Shown: positions 15,001 through 26,700 of the stretch, in pieces
Numbering within the stretch: the first letter of the stretch is position 1
Layout: every line of letters begins with the position of its first letter
Assembly: GCA_008711295.1 (NCBI GenBank)
Contig: VUYV01000008.1
Coordinates: forward strand, 1,727,257-1,791,256
DNA length: 64,000 bases
From: Anarhynchus alexandrinus
Taxonomy: Eukaryota; Chordata; Aves; Charadriiformes; Charadriidae
Direction: 5' to 3'
Program-made: the position numbers and the translations under genes
Notes under the pieces: model-generated
Databases searched by the model: none
What the model saw: only the letters and a program-made list of their open reading frames with translations
Told to the model about the DNA's origin: nothing

Positions 15001-16093
15001 GGACTATGTACTTTTGCAGTGAGAGATTTAACTTTTACTACTGCAGTCTCTGAATTCTCACGCAAACCTGAAGAACACCACAATGATAAAACCTCAGCAC
15101 GTACGTGGGATTTGCTATCTCATCTCTGATGAAAGACATTTTAATCTGTCAGGCTCACCTCCCAGTCTCCTTCTTCTACATTCTATTCTGTAATTTTAAA
15201 AAATTGGCAACCTCTGTAGTCTTTTACAAAAAAACATTTTAACCATCTTTCTACATGTCTACTCTCTGAATACACAACTAATCATGCAATTCCCCAAAGA
15301 AATCAGAATCAGCGAGAGCTTGTATATCAGTCTTAGCACAACGCTCATTTCTCCTGCTTCAAGCCTTACTTTATACACATGTAAAAACATAACGCGTTCA
15401 TGTCCAAAAAATAAAAGCAAACTAGTAGTCCCTAGTCAAGCAAAAACCAATGATCAGAAAATGAAAGGCTGCTAGAATCATATTTAAGGTTCAGCATCCA
15501 AAGCAAACATGGCTGTGACTGGTACCTCTATATAAGAGTAGCATGAGATACTGCCCAGTCACGGTCGAGTTGTGCTGGCTGAGCTTCAGGTCTCGCTAAA
15601 CTGCAGGAACTGTATACGCTACTGAGATGCCCTAACAAAGCTGTGAAAGAAATAATTTGTAGTCTTCTGCACACTGTGACTGGCTTTATATCCCCCTAAT
15701 AATTTCTTCTTTTCATGTGGCATTTCAATAAGACACTATCTTTAAAGGATTTCACAGGAGCATCTGATGATTTTGGTTTACTTCTGCCTCTTTTGAAAGC
15801 ACATTTTGAAATTTTTGTCTTGGTAAAAGATTGAGCTTTTGTTTTCCTCCTACAGAAGCCTTTAGCACGTCTGCCAGAAATCACTCTTGGAAACTATACG
15901 CTAAAAGATGCTGCAAACAAACCGTTTTCCACAGAACTTCAGCTAAATTAGGGGAAAAGAGATTCAATATATGTACTCATACTATCTTTCTCTGACAATA
16001 ATATTTAGCTGCTTCTGTAATTTCCAAGAATGTCCCAAGTCTACAGGCCAATTCTGAATGTTTGACAAGCGCAATTTGAGAAATCCTCCTGGG

Positions 16094-16275
16094 GAAGCAG
16101 TGATTAGAGAAGGCAACTGGCAGCTAGGAGGCCCACACTGTATTCCCTGTTTCATTACTGATTTTTCTGGATGACCTTGTCAAGTCATTTAATGCTTTTC
16201 TGCCTGTGTTTCCCTATCTGCAAAACATTCAGATAAACACCTTCCTTTTGAAAGCACTGTAAAATTGTTTATTAT
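16094..16275 (+). mobile_element. Degraded MIR/CORE-SINE-like fragment
   Basis: Two blocks in order resemble the MIR consensus. The first is a head-like AGCAGTGATTAGAGAAGGCA. The second is a core/tail-like stretch: GATGACCTTGTCAAGTCATT, then CTGCCTGTGTTTCCCTATCT and GCAAAAC. Identity is moderate and by eye only. Such tRNA-derived SINEs were active before the amniote radiation and survive as old relics in birds. Confidence 0.6.
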
Positions 16276-17269
16276 GGAGATAGCTCCTCAGATGTTAATC
16301 TGGCTCTCAGGGTGTAACATCAGATGAAAAACACAACGGCAACATGACATAAATGTCAATCTAATATTTTCTAACAGATTAAACCATTGCAGTTTAAGCA
16401 ATAGGTTAACCTTGTACCTGAAGGTTTTATTTCTGATGAGGCAGTAGTTACTCATTCCATTAAAGTGGAATAAGGTTTAAAACCTTATTCCTATCAGCCA
16501 AGCCAGCAACGTAAGTGCAAACCGTAATGGTAACAAAAAGCAAAAAATTGGCATAAACTTCTCTGTCCTGCTTATTTTAAGACGTGTGACTATTTAGCCA
16601 AGCTTCGTCTTGATCAAGTGTGTGCTGCTGGTGGTAGGCAATGGGATTAAAGCTACTGTCACAGTACCCTCAAGCACACAGATGGTTTAGGAGTGGCTAG
16701 TGGTCACTGGCACCCTTAAGCCCATCCAGATCAGTGGACTCTCAAGCACATCTTCCTGAGCGGTACCTGGCTCTTCCATGCCCCCTCAATGACCTTGGCT
16801 GGCTAATGCACATGTTTTTATTGTTAATGGGCCAAGATACATACTATAAATGGAATGCCTAAGTGCAGTCTTATTATGAGTCATTTCACCATCACTCTAT
16901 TTCTAGAGAAAGTGTAATATTACATAATTCTAGGAGCATCCTATTAACAGTGAGGAAGCAAAATGGAAAGGGAGAGGAGTGCAATTTCAATTTATTAATC
17001 CAGCTGTACAAACCTGGGCTGGCTAACAGCATGCAACGCCCAGTGAAAAGAGAACTGCTTTTTGACATTTAACACAGATCCCACTCCAGTTACCACAAAA
17101 GCACTGTTGGGAGTTCTGTGAAGTGAGCACAGCACCTTGCACCAAGAAATGAAAAGGCAACTTCAAGAGTTTAGGACGGCTTTTCTACATGGACTTAGAC
17201 GTATTTCACCTGAGGAAAGATGCATGCTGACATCGTGGCCGGCTTCCACAAGCATTTCACTGAACGCAG
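16276..17269. other. REC114 upstream flank, no gene
   Basis: Mostly AT-rich sequence turning GC-rich near 17,230. It contains the 16,467-16,491 palindrome and otherwise nothing recognisable. Confidence 0.5.
16467..16491. repeat. Perfect palindrome, 12-bp arms, 1-bp spacer
   Basis: The left arm GGAATAAGGTTT is followed by a single A and the exact reverse complement AAACCTTATTCC. It could form a hairpin. No matching copy elsewhere was noticed. Confidence 0.9.
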
Positions 17270-17720
17270 CAACGGACCGCGGGCGGCCACACCGCTGCCT
17301 TCCTTCGCGCCGCGTAGGCCTCACAACGCTCCCTCACCCCCCACAAAATGACGGCCGCGCGTGCCCCCGGCTCCACGCTTCCCTCCCCGCCACAGCGGCA
17401 CACCCGGAGGCTGCCCTCTGATTGGTGAACAAGTCCCCCCCACGCGCTCTCTCTTCCCTTCTATTGGCTCCTGCTTCCCGCCCAACTCCTGTTGGCCCGC
17501 CGGCGCCACGCTTCTCCCCTCACTGCAGCGATGGCGGCGGCGGGCGGCCGTCGCAGCTGTGAGCCGGGGCAGACCTCTGCGCCGGGTGGCGCCGGCGACA
17601 CCTCCCTCCTCGGCAGCGCCACGACGTGGCCCTTGAAGCTCTACGGCCGCTTCCTACCCCCGACGGACAGCGACGATGAAGGGCAAAACACGTCCTCTTG
17701 GAAGGTGAAGGGCGGCGCGG
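17270..17720. promoter_or_regulatory. REC114: CpG island promoter of REC114
   Basis: CpG-dense stretch in an otherwise AT-rich region, covering the upstream sequence and exon 1. Two inverted CCAAT boxes (ATTGG at 17421-17425 and 17463-17467) lie 42 bp apart and 64-110 bp before the ATG, typical of NF-Y-driven TATA-less promoters. No TATA box was seen. The transcription start is probably between the second box and 17531. The island could also fire to the left, but no leftward gene was recognised. Confidence 0.75.
17531..17704 (+). CDS. REC114: REC114 coding exon 1
   Basis: ATG at 17531 sits in a good Kozak context (GCG before, G after) inside the CpG island. It encodes 58 residues, rich in Gly, Ala and Ser at first, then [12 protein letters not shown], which matches the WPLQRYAR-type start of the mammalian PH domain. 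The exon ends in SSWK, like the mammalian TWK. The donor is AAG|GTGAAG, weaker than the GTAAGT donors of exons 2-4. The frame is open upstream to a TTG at 17492, but there is no in-frame ATG there, so I chose 17531. Confidence 0.9.
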
Positions 17721-20700
17721 GGTGGGGCTGGCTGCTTGGTTTGGCTGTAACTGGGGTCTAGGAGGCCGCTGTGTAGCAAGTGAGGCCTTTGCAGATACCT
17801 TTTGCAAGTCCGGAGCTAATGCAGGAATCGGGAGAGATTTTGCTTCAGGAATTAGTGTAAACACATCAATGATCTGATAGTTAGTGACACTTTTTTTTTT
17901 ATTATTTTATTCCTTCATCGGCAGTGACCTGTGATATTAAAAACTACAGATCAAGTTGGAAGAGTCTAGATGGTTGTTTAAAGTAGTTAAATTTGTATAT
18001 GGAGTTATAATTAGTAAAAAATTCTGAAGTGTGCCTGCTGTCTTGTGGGAGCAGAGGGCAAGTTGCATTACTGAGAGGTCAATTATACACCCGACATCTA
18101 GCACTGACCTTTGAAACCTCTTATTTTGAACTAGAAATGAAAAATGTAGATTCTGTGCTTACAGGGCTAGATCTTTATTTTGTCTGTCTTTTTAAAGGTT
18201 TTTGAATCAAATGAAGAATCAGGCCATCTTATCCTTACCATTGTTGTATCTGGCCATTTCTTTATTTCCCAAGGGCGAACAGTACTGGTAAGTTTCTCAT
18301 GTATAAAGAATGTTTCTTCTTTCACGTTAGCATCAGTATTAACTTCATTTCCCTTCTCAACTTTGTGTTCTCTCCCACGGAAAGGAAACTGCCAATTTTA
18401 TTTTGCTCATGGAAATTCTCATGTCCTGCTTTCTCTCTGTGTTTATCAGAATAATACTAAATGCATTATTTCATACTGAGGAACAGTGTTTTCTTTATGG
18501 CTGTAAAAATCTAGATTAAGATGTAATACTAAGTGTTGCTGATGTCAAAAGATAGGTGGGTATTTTCACAACTCTTCTGCCTAAGAAAACAGAGAAAATA
18601 CACTGTTAAGAAACAGATAAAAATAGAATTTCCTATAAGATTTGCTATATGATCCAGCTATTTTCTTGCCAATTACCTGTTAGTATTTTAGTTTTGATAA
18701 GTTTTTTTTATCGGAGGGTATGTTTTTTTTCTGTGTTGGGTAATGTGATCTAACATACAATTTACATTCATGGAGACAAAATAGCAACTTCAAAGTTGTA
18801 TCAACTGATTTTCCTGTAGCCTGTAGTTAAGCATGACCAGCTACTAAACTGTAAAGACTTCACAGTGACACCAAAGAGGTTAACAGAAACACTCCATCTA
18901 GAAGGAGTTGGTTTGATGCTCATGACAGAGAAGGCCTGTGCTGGAAAGTGGAATCAAGTGTGTTCAGTGCATATCGCTGATACTCAGTGATGATAACCAG
19001 TAGAAATTGGCTGATAAATATATTAGAAAGGTATTACAAGCCACTGGAAGATGCTGCAGTATTGAGATAACGAAGACTTTTTTTAAATACAGAATATATA
19101 AGAGAGTATGTTGTAGCTTTAAATATGTATAAGCTTATAAATTAGTTCTTGCTGTGCCTCTTAACAGGTCTTAAATTTACAGAAATTATAGGATGACAAC
19201 CAATTGAATTTTTTTGGCCTGTGAGTGTGGTAAGAATATTGAATAGATAATGAATGAGTTAGCAGAGAGCTGTCAGTCTGGATATCCCTCATACAAATCA
19301 TGATATTTGGCTCACATATTTTGTGAGGATAGGTTGAATGTTCTTGGACAAGGTAAAAATGGAACATGGAAAGTATTTCAGCAGTTGTGCTGAATAAGAA
19401 AAAGGAATGGAGTAATTGAAAGTCCAGATAAGCAAAAAAAAAACCGCAAATGTGAAATGAGACTTGCTGCCATCTCTGGCCAAATTCTGCTGGGGATGAA
19501 TCAGTGCAGAATGCACCTCTCCTGGGGCTGGTCCTGTTTTCAGTATCCTGATGAGATTGCTGTAAGTGTTTAGTAGACTCATAGTACTTTATAGAGTGTC
19601 CTTCAAATAACCATATAAAGGCTAACTGAAAGTAAGTTTTAATGACTAACTAAAGAGAAAAAAAAAAAGGCACAGACAAACTAGCCCTTCAAAGACTGTC
19701 TGGCAAAGACTGAATCTGGCAAGTAACAATGGGCAGATAAAGTGTGCTGTCATAAGGGATGAGTGCGGGAAGTATGAGAAAAGCTTTATAAAGACTTGGC
19801 TGAGAAAAGCGCTTTCTTGCAGCTCTTGGGTTTAGTGGCTAGTGAAGCTTTCAGGCAGCTGCCTTGCTTGAAGTGCCAGATGAGGAATTTCTGAGGTCTG
19901 TCAGGTCTGATTCAGCTTTTATGAGACACTAAGATACTGCAGTAATGATCACAGCTTAATAGTGCAGAATAGATGTGGAAGAAACGTGCTTGGTAAATGT
20001 GACTGATATCTAATACTGAGAATTTAAAAGGAAAAAAAAAGTTGCTGTTTTTTAAAAAACAAACCACATTTATTTTGGCAATGCTTCTATACCAACCTTA
20101 AGGCCAATACCAACAACATTTTATTAAGTTTTAGAGAAAAGATATACAAAACTGGTGTCATGCATTTTAAAACCCGATTGTCAATTCTTTTGGGTAGACT
20201 TCTTTGAGTTCATGTAATTGGGATCATGCTGCAGGTGTGTTCTGTGCATACAGTACTAACCTAGTGTGAAATGTATTGGTACAACGTGCCTTATGCCTAT
20301 TTATATTTCTCGGAGATCAGAGCAGCTGCAGTCCTCCCTCCGTTCCTCTTAAGCATACTTTACTCACTGAAAAACCTAGCAAGTAGTCAATCCGCTAGTC
20401 CTGAACATGGGCAGGCATCTTCAGAACTATGTTAGATTTCCTGTTTACAAGGGATTTGGTCCAGCACTTCTGGCTTAGCTTTACTGTGTAGGCTTATTCC
20501 TTAAGCACATGCCCTCCCAGAAATGCATCCCTTTTCCCAACACTATGCAAGACTGATACGCAGTGATAAAATTCTTCTTCCTGGAACAATCCCAATCTTC
20601 AGGTATCTTTTCAGTCTTTGGAGAATGGTCTGTGGAATCTCTTTAGTAAAGCAGCCAGTATCATCAAACAGAAAGGTAATGCAGAGAGATTGTGCTGAAA

Positions 20701-23700
20701 AAGGCAGCTCAGGCAGTGATGCTGTTGGCCAGTAGCTGATAAAAGCATTGATATCAAATTAAGTATGACCGTTACTGGATCTCTGAATGGCTTTCTTCAA
20801 GTAGCAGCCAGGGATGCTAGAAACTCAGTATCATTGTCTAAAGGCAGTTTGCACCACCATCTTTGGACAGAAGTCTTCTAAGGCCTGTTGACAACAGGAT
20901 CTGGACAGCAGGAGCAGCTTACAATGCAGTAGGCTCAAAGCTAGCCAGAACTGTGCAGGCCACTGGTGAAATTTTGCAAACTCTTTATCGAGGTGTCATA
21001 CAACAAAAAAGTTGCAATACGCTGCAGTCTTATGTTATTGCTGTAGAAATAATCGGACTGTAGAAGTGGTTAATCTCGCTGGTTCTATCTCCTTCTAGTC
21101 TCCAGCTCTCAGGAGTTGTCAGAAGCCTGTCACAATATTTAAACAGGCTTTGCACCACTAAGTACATATAGTTCTTTCGAATCTGTCACAGACCAAATCC
21201 TCTCTCTGGGGTTCCATTATAATGGACATTTTGTCACAGAGGATAATGCACAAGTTTCTGCTCCAGAGGAAATGTATCAAGTTTGATAGAATGCTGCAAC
21301 TGTTGGAATAATTCAGCTTGTGTTTTTACTATGTATGCTGATTTCTACTTGCTGGCCTGGGCTACTGAGTATTTCCTTTTTATCGCCAAGGTGTTCAACA
21401 CATACGTGCTGCCTTACTTGCATTGAAAGTCCCTCTGATGTACTTACAGAACTGTTTGCTGCTACATAGTTGCATCCTTTGAGTTGCTGATGTCTAGTCT
21501 TTTGATCTATCTTCTAATTCCTACTTTCAGACCTTTTGATGTACTACAGGCTCCTAGTTTTGAGGGAACAAGGTAACAATTATCGTAGCTTTGTACCTTG
21601 TACCTCTGCATAGGAACATAGTGAGGCATGAGATCTGTGTCGCAGGGACACCATTTCCTTTTCAACTTGAGTAACTATCTTGTATTTTTATAACATTTCT
21701 GTGGATGAATAATAAAGGTATTTTTTTCTACTCTTAACAGTAATCCAAGAACAAACAGAACTGCTAACTAAATTCAAGAATTCATTCAGTGGTGAATGTT
21801 TTTAACTTTTTTTTTACTACAGCAGTAATGATAGAGCAGAAATCCTCTGTATTATGCAGATATTACTGTGGGTGGATGCCTTTTTAAACAGTCCAGCAAA
21901 AAATCAAAGTCACATACTGAAAAGTGTGAACTTCCAGACTTTGTCTGCTTTCTGTTTCATGTAGAAATTTTCTATGTTCATTCTTCAGCAGTGAATGGTG
22001 GTGTTAACTGAACTAATACTTGCCTGAACTCAGTGCTGATCAGCTTTATAGTTTTCTGCTAAACTTACCTAGGTTGGCCAGTGTGGTAGTGGTAGCTCCC
22101 AATGTTTGCTCGCTTAGTGAGCATGGGTCCAACAAATACCTTTTTTGGGATGAAGGCATATTCTGTTGCATTGCTTAGTGATTCTTTCATCAAACTTTTT
22201 TTCATGTCGAGTGATGATTTATGAAATACTAAAATACATAAACTGTTTTCTGTAATTCTCTCCTGTCAGTGAGAAAACAAGAGGAGATAGCTTTTGTGTG
22301 AGTTAGTTATTTGGTGAATCCTCTTCTTTGGTGTCTACCTTTCATCTACATATAACATTCACTACAGCTCCATTTGCACAGAACTGAGGTGAAAAAAATT
22401 GTATAGAAATGGAAATCATAATTTCATCGATAGTTAGGATTAACACTTTTTTGCCTTAGTCTTCACTGGCAAGGACTGCAGCCGCACTGCCCATGACGCA
22501 GAATGCAAAAGCGAGGATTGGGAAAATGGAGAACTGCCCACTGTAGGTGAAGATCAAGTGCGAGACCACCTGAGGAACCTGAAGGTGCACAAGTCCATGG
22601 GACCTGATGAGATACATCCGCAGGTCCTGAGGGAACTGGCAGATGAAGTCGGTAAGCCACTAGCCATCATATTTGAGAAGTCGTGGCGGTCTGGCGAGGT
22701 TCCTGCCGACTGGAAAAGGGGAAACATTACCCCTGTTTTCAAAAAGGGAAATAAGGAAGACCCAGGGAACTACAGGCCAGTCAGTCTCACCTCTGTGCCT
22801 GGCAAAATCATGGAGCAGGTCCTCCTGGAAACTCTGCTGAGGCACACAGAAAACAAGGAGGTGATTGGTGACAGCCAGCATGACTTCATCAAGGGCAGAT
22901 CATGCCTGACTAATTTGATGGCCTTCTACGAAGGGGTCACAGCGGCGGTAGACAAGGGAAGATTGACTGATGTCATCTACTTGGACTTATGCAAAGCATT
23001 TGACACTGTCCCACATGATATCCTGGTCTCTAAATTGAAGGGACGTGGATTTGACAAATGGACCATTCGATGGATAAAGAACTGGCTGGACGGTCTCACT
23101 CAAAGAGTTGCAGTCAATGGCTCGATGTCCAAGTGGAGACCGGTGACAAGTGGCGTTCCTCAGGGGTCAGTACTGGGACCTGTACTGTTCAATATCTTTG
23201 TCGGCGACATGGACAGTGGGGTCAAGTGCACCCTCAGCAAGTTTGCCGATGATACCAAGCTGTTTGGCGAGGTAGACACGCTGGAGGGGAGGGATGCCAT
23301 CCAGAGGGACCTGGACAGGCTGGAGAGGTGGGCCCAAGCCAACCTCATGCAGTTCAACAAGGCCAAGTGCAAGGTCCTACATCTGGGTTGGAGCAATCCC
23401 AAGCACAAATCCAGGCTGGGCGGGGAGTGGCTGGAGAGCAGCCCTGAGGAGGAGGACCTGGGTGTGCTGATCAACGAGAAGCTCAACATGAGCCAGCAAT
23501 GTGCGATCGCAGCCCAGGCGGCCAACCGCATCCTGGGCTGCATCAAAAGAAGTGTGGCCAGCAGGGCGAGGGAGGGGATTCTGCCCCTCTACTCCACTCT
23601 CGTGAGACCCCACCTGGAGTACTGCATCCAGCTCTGGAGTCCCCAACATAAGAAGGACATGGACCTGCTGGAGCGTGTCCAGAGGAGAGCCACGAGGATG

Positions 23701-26700
23701 ATCCGAGGGCTGGAGCACCTCTCCTATGAGGAGAGGCTGAAAGAGTTGGGGCTGTTCAGCCTGGAGAAGAGAAGGCTCCGGGGAGATCTTATTGCGGCCT
23801 TCCAGTACCTAAAGGGGGCCTACAGGAGAGCTGGGGAAGGACTTTTTACTAGGGCATGTAGTGATAGGACGAGGGGGAATGGCTTCAAACTGGAAGAGGG
23901 CAGGTTTAGATTGAACATTAGGAAGAAGTTTTTCACTTTAAGGGTGGTAAGGCACTGGAACAGGTTGCCCAGAGAGGTTGTTGAGGCCCCATGCCTGGAG
24001 GTGTTCAAGGCCAGGCTGGACGTGGCCTTGGGCAACCTGGTCTAGTGGGAGGTGTCCCTGCCTATGGCAGGGGGTTGGAACTCAATGATCTTCAAGGTCC
24101 TTTCCAACCTAAACCATTCTATGATTCTATGATATAAAAATATTTTCTCTATGATGGATGTATCTATGTATTCTCTTATTCTTCTTTTATTTTCTTAATG
24201 CAGGAGTGTTAAGAAATCTTTTCTTTAAAGAATGCTAGCTATTTAGAGCCAAGTGAGGCTATGACTCTTCTGTGGTCTGTTTCTAAGAACAACATTTATA
24301 TAAATAGCAATAAATAGCAGTAAAATATTTACATATCCTAACAACTATTTTTTTTTAATACATAGAAAAGACTACAGAACTACTTTCATGAGCAATAAAA
24401 TAGTAGACTATTTAATGAATTCCCTTCTAGTGGTCTTTTCACTAATGGAAGTTGAAATACCATTTTCTTCCACAAAAGGAATGCTACAATTGATGCACCG
24501 AGTCTCAGCACTTCTAAACCATGTAAACCTTCACACCTCAGCACATCTAAACCTTCTAAAAGGCAAATTAGTGAATAACTTGTGCTTTGTACGCTGCTAT
24601 GTGGTGAGGTGCCATAGGATTGAAACAATTGCTTACAGTATCTGAGAATGCTCCAGAATCAGTCATTAAAGTACTTCCATGCTACTACAACAAATCATTG
24701 TTTACATATTCAGTGTTTCCATATGTTGCTCAAAGAAAACAAATTATTTATTTTAATGGGTAAACTTTTGGGGAATGGGTAGGTGTTCAAGATCACTTTA
24801 AACATTCTTTAATGACACTGCCAGATACGTACTTGAAACTATCTTAAGAAGGAGCCAACTGCTTTCCTTTTAAAATACAATCTCCTTCTTGTGATCAGCC
24901 AAATGGAATGAAGAGGAGGTAAACAGAACTTCAGAGCATGGAACAAAAAAAATCCGTAATGTGTAATGCAAATCAAAGTGTGTTTTGGTTTGTTTTTTTT
25001 TTTTTGTTTTGTTTTAAACAAAGTTCATCATCTGGAATTAAATTACATATTTTTAGGACCTGTTTTTGCTCAGTGTTGCCTAACAGACTGCATATTTTAC
25101 GGTAGAAAAATCTCATTCTTGCATACTGTAGATAATGGAATTTTAACAGGAATATCTCAACAGCATCTCTGTCAATTTCTGGCCATACTCTCAAGATACA
25201 TCATATTCTGTTTACCATAACTCTTATTTCCTCTGCCTTCTTCAAATCATCACATCATGAAAATTACATTTTGGTGTTTTATTCAGTGCAATTAATTCCA
25301 GTGGTAGAATTCTTAATATCCTACAAATTAAACAAATTGAAATTGTGAAGAGGACTTATTTAATAGGATAAAATTAATCCAGAGTAATTGATTTGTGACC
25401 TGATCTTTCGAAGTGTAGACTAAATGTCCTTAGTGCCCTCCTGATCCCCTCATGACTTCTAATAAGCTAACAGTGCTTAGGATACAGTAGATTCTAACTC
25501 ATTAATTAGGCGAGCATTCAGCAGACGTTCTGATGTTCTTGATGCTCTCTTTGCACTTTGAAACTTATGCACCAAATTTTTGAGATGATATTCACAACGG
25601 TGCCTTGGGTAGACCAAGGTCCCTGTGCAATAAATGAGGACATTTGACGGAAACCTAGGGAAGTGAGCAGGTTGCTAATGCTGCTTCGTGGTAGTACGTT
25701 GCAAAGCTAGGGGAAGGCTGGCTTTTTTATCAAAGGTTCTACAATTGCTATTTGAAAGAGTAGAAGGAATCTCAGTTTTATTGACTTATTCAGCACCACA
25801 ACTGTAGTTCAAAAATGTCAATTTTAGTTTGTTTATTTCAATATATGCAGTTGACTTGATAGTTTTGGACAAGCTGAATATCTTTCTGCATTAGCTTCCC
25901 CATTTATGTTTGATATAATGATACATTCCTGTTGTATAATGATTATGTATTGGTGATTGGCAGCAGTAAAGAGTTTTAAGGGGTTCTGTTCTTTACTTTT
26001 CTCTTGCCTCAATTCTTCTAAACCCAACTATTAGAAAAGTTTTTAAAGAGCAGTGATTAATGAAATGTATTTACCCTAAAGTCAGAGTTTGATGTATGGT
26101 ATTGATCTAGGGAAGTATGTATTTTGTATCAGGAATTAAAGATGAAATTACTTAACTTGACTTATTAATGGGATGCCCTGAAGAGCTTTAGCCAGCTAAA
26201 CCCATGAGGATCCAGCTCACCTCTCTAGGTCCCTGGTCAAGTGTCGCTGTTCTAAAATGTAGGTTAGGAAAAAAAAATAATTCAGGTTCTCACTATGAGA
26301 CATCAAGGTTTGTCCAGAGTTAGGGGCTTATCTTTGCTATTCACTCCTGCAAGGGGTGGCAATTTGTACCCATCTAGGGGAACTTGTTCTAGAGAGCTGA
26401 TACCTGGCAGTATGGGCTCCTGCACCCAACACTTTGCACTTTGGCAGAAGATATTAATTGGTTGCTGAGTCCTTTGGGCAGGGCGGCTGCGTGTGTCCTG
26501 TATTTGCTACTTCATTTAGCTTTCCTGCCTCTGTAGAGACAGAGCACTCTGTTTAATGAGTTCAGCCCTGATGTGTTCTTTTCCACAAACAAACAAGCTT
26601 AATAGCAAGATTTAAGATCCAGCTTCTAAGAGATTGGGGGTTAAAAAAAATGCATGCAAAAAGATAATGCAGAGCTTAACATCCTTTTATTCCTTATTCC

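Larger units (their letters stand above)
1..16093. other. Intergenic region upstream of REC114, no gene recognised
   Basis: AT-rich sequence with only short, low-complexity open frames on both strands and no protein I recognise. In human the next gene in this direction is HCN4, transcribed away; none of its exons were found here. The stretch holds short simple repeats: a CA-rich tract near 2,287-2,310, A27 at 6,352-6,378, T16 at 9,713-9,728 and a pentanucleotide repeat near 11,986. Enhancers may be present but cannot be identified from one sequence. Confidence 0.6.

Noticed and set aside
1..17270. HCN4 exons expected from human synteny
   Set aside because: No channel-like segments (for example a GYG pore or cyclic-nucleotide-binding motif) were seen in either strand; the gene is probably further left.
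17492..17761. Longer REC114 start from TTG at 17492 and read-through past 17704
   Set aside because: No in-frame ATG upstream. Sequence after 17704 is the intron, shown by the perfect join of SSWK to VFESNEESG.
23160..23718. Minus-strand frames of 113-128 codons within the CR1
   Set aside because: Shadows of the GC-rich CR1 reverse transcriptase frame.
26330..26540. Possible old retroelement tail (words like CCTTTGGGCAGGGC)
   Set aside because: Only one short word resembles known repeat tails; the rest did not align by eye to any element I could name.
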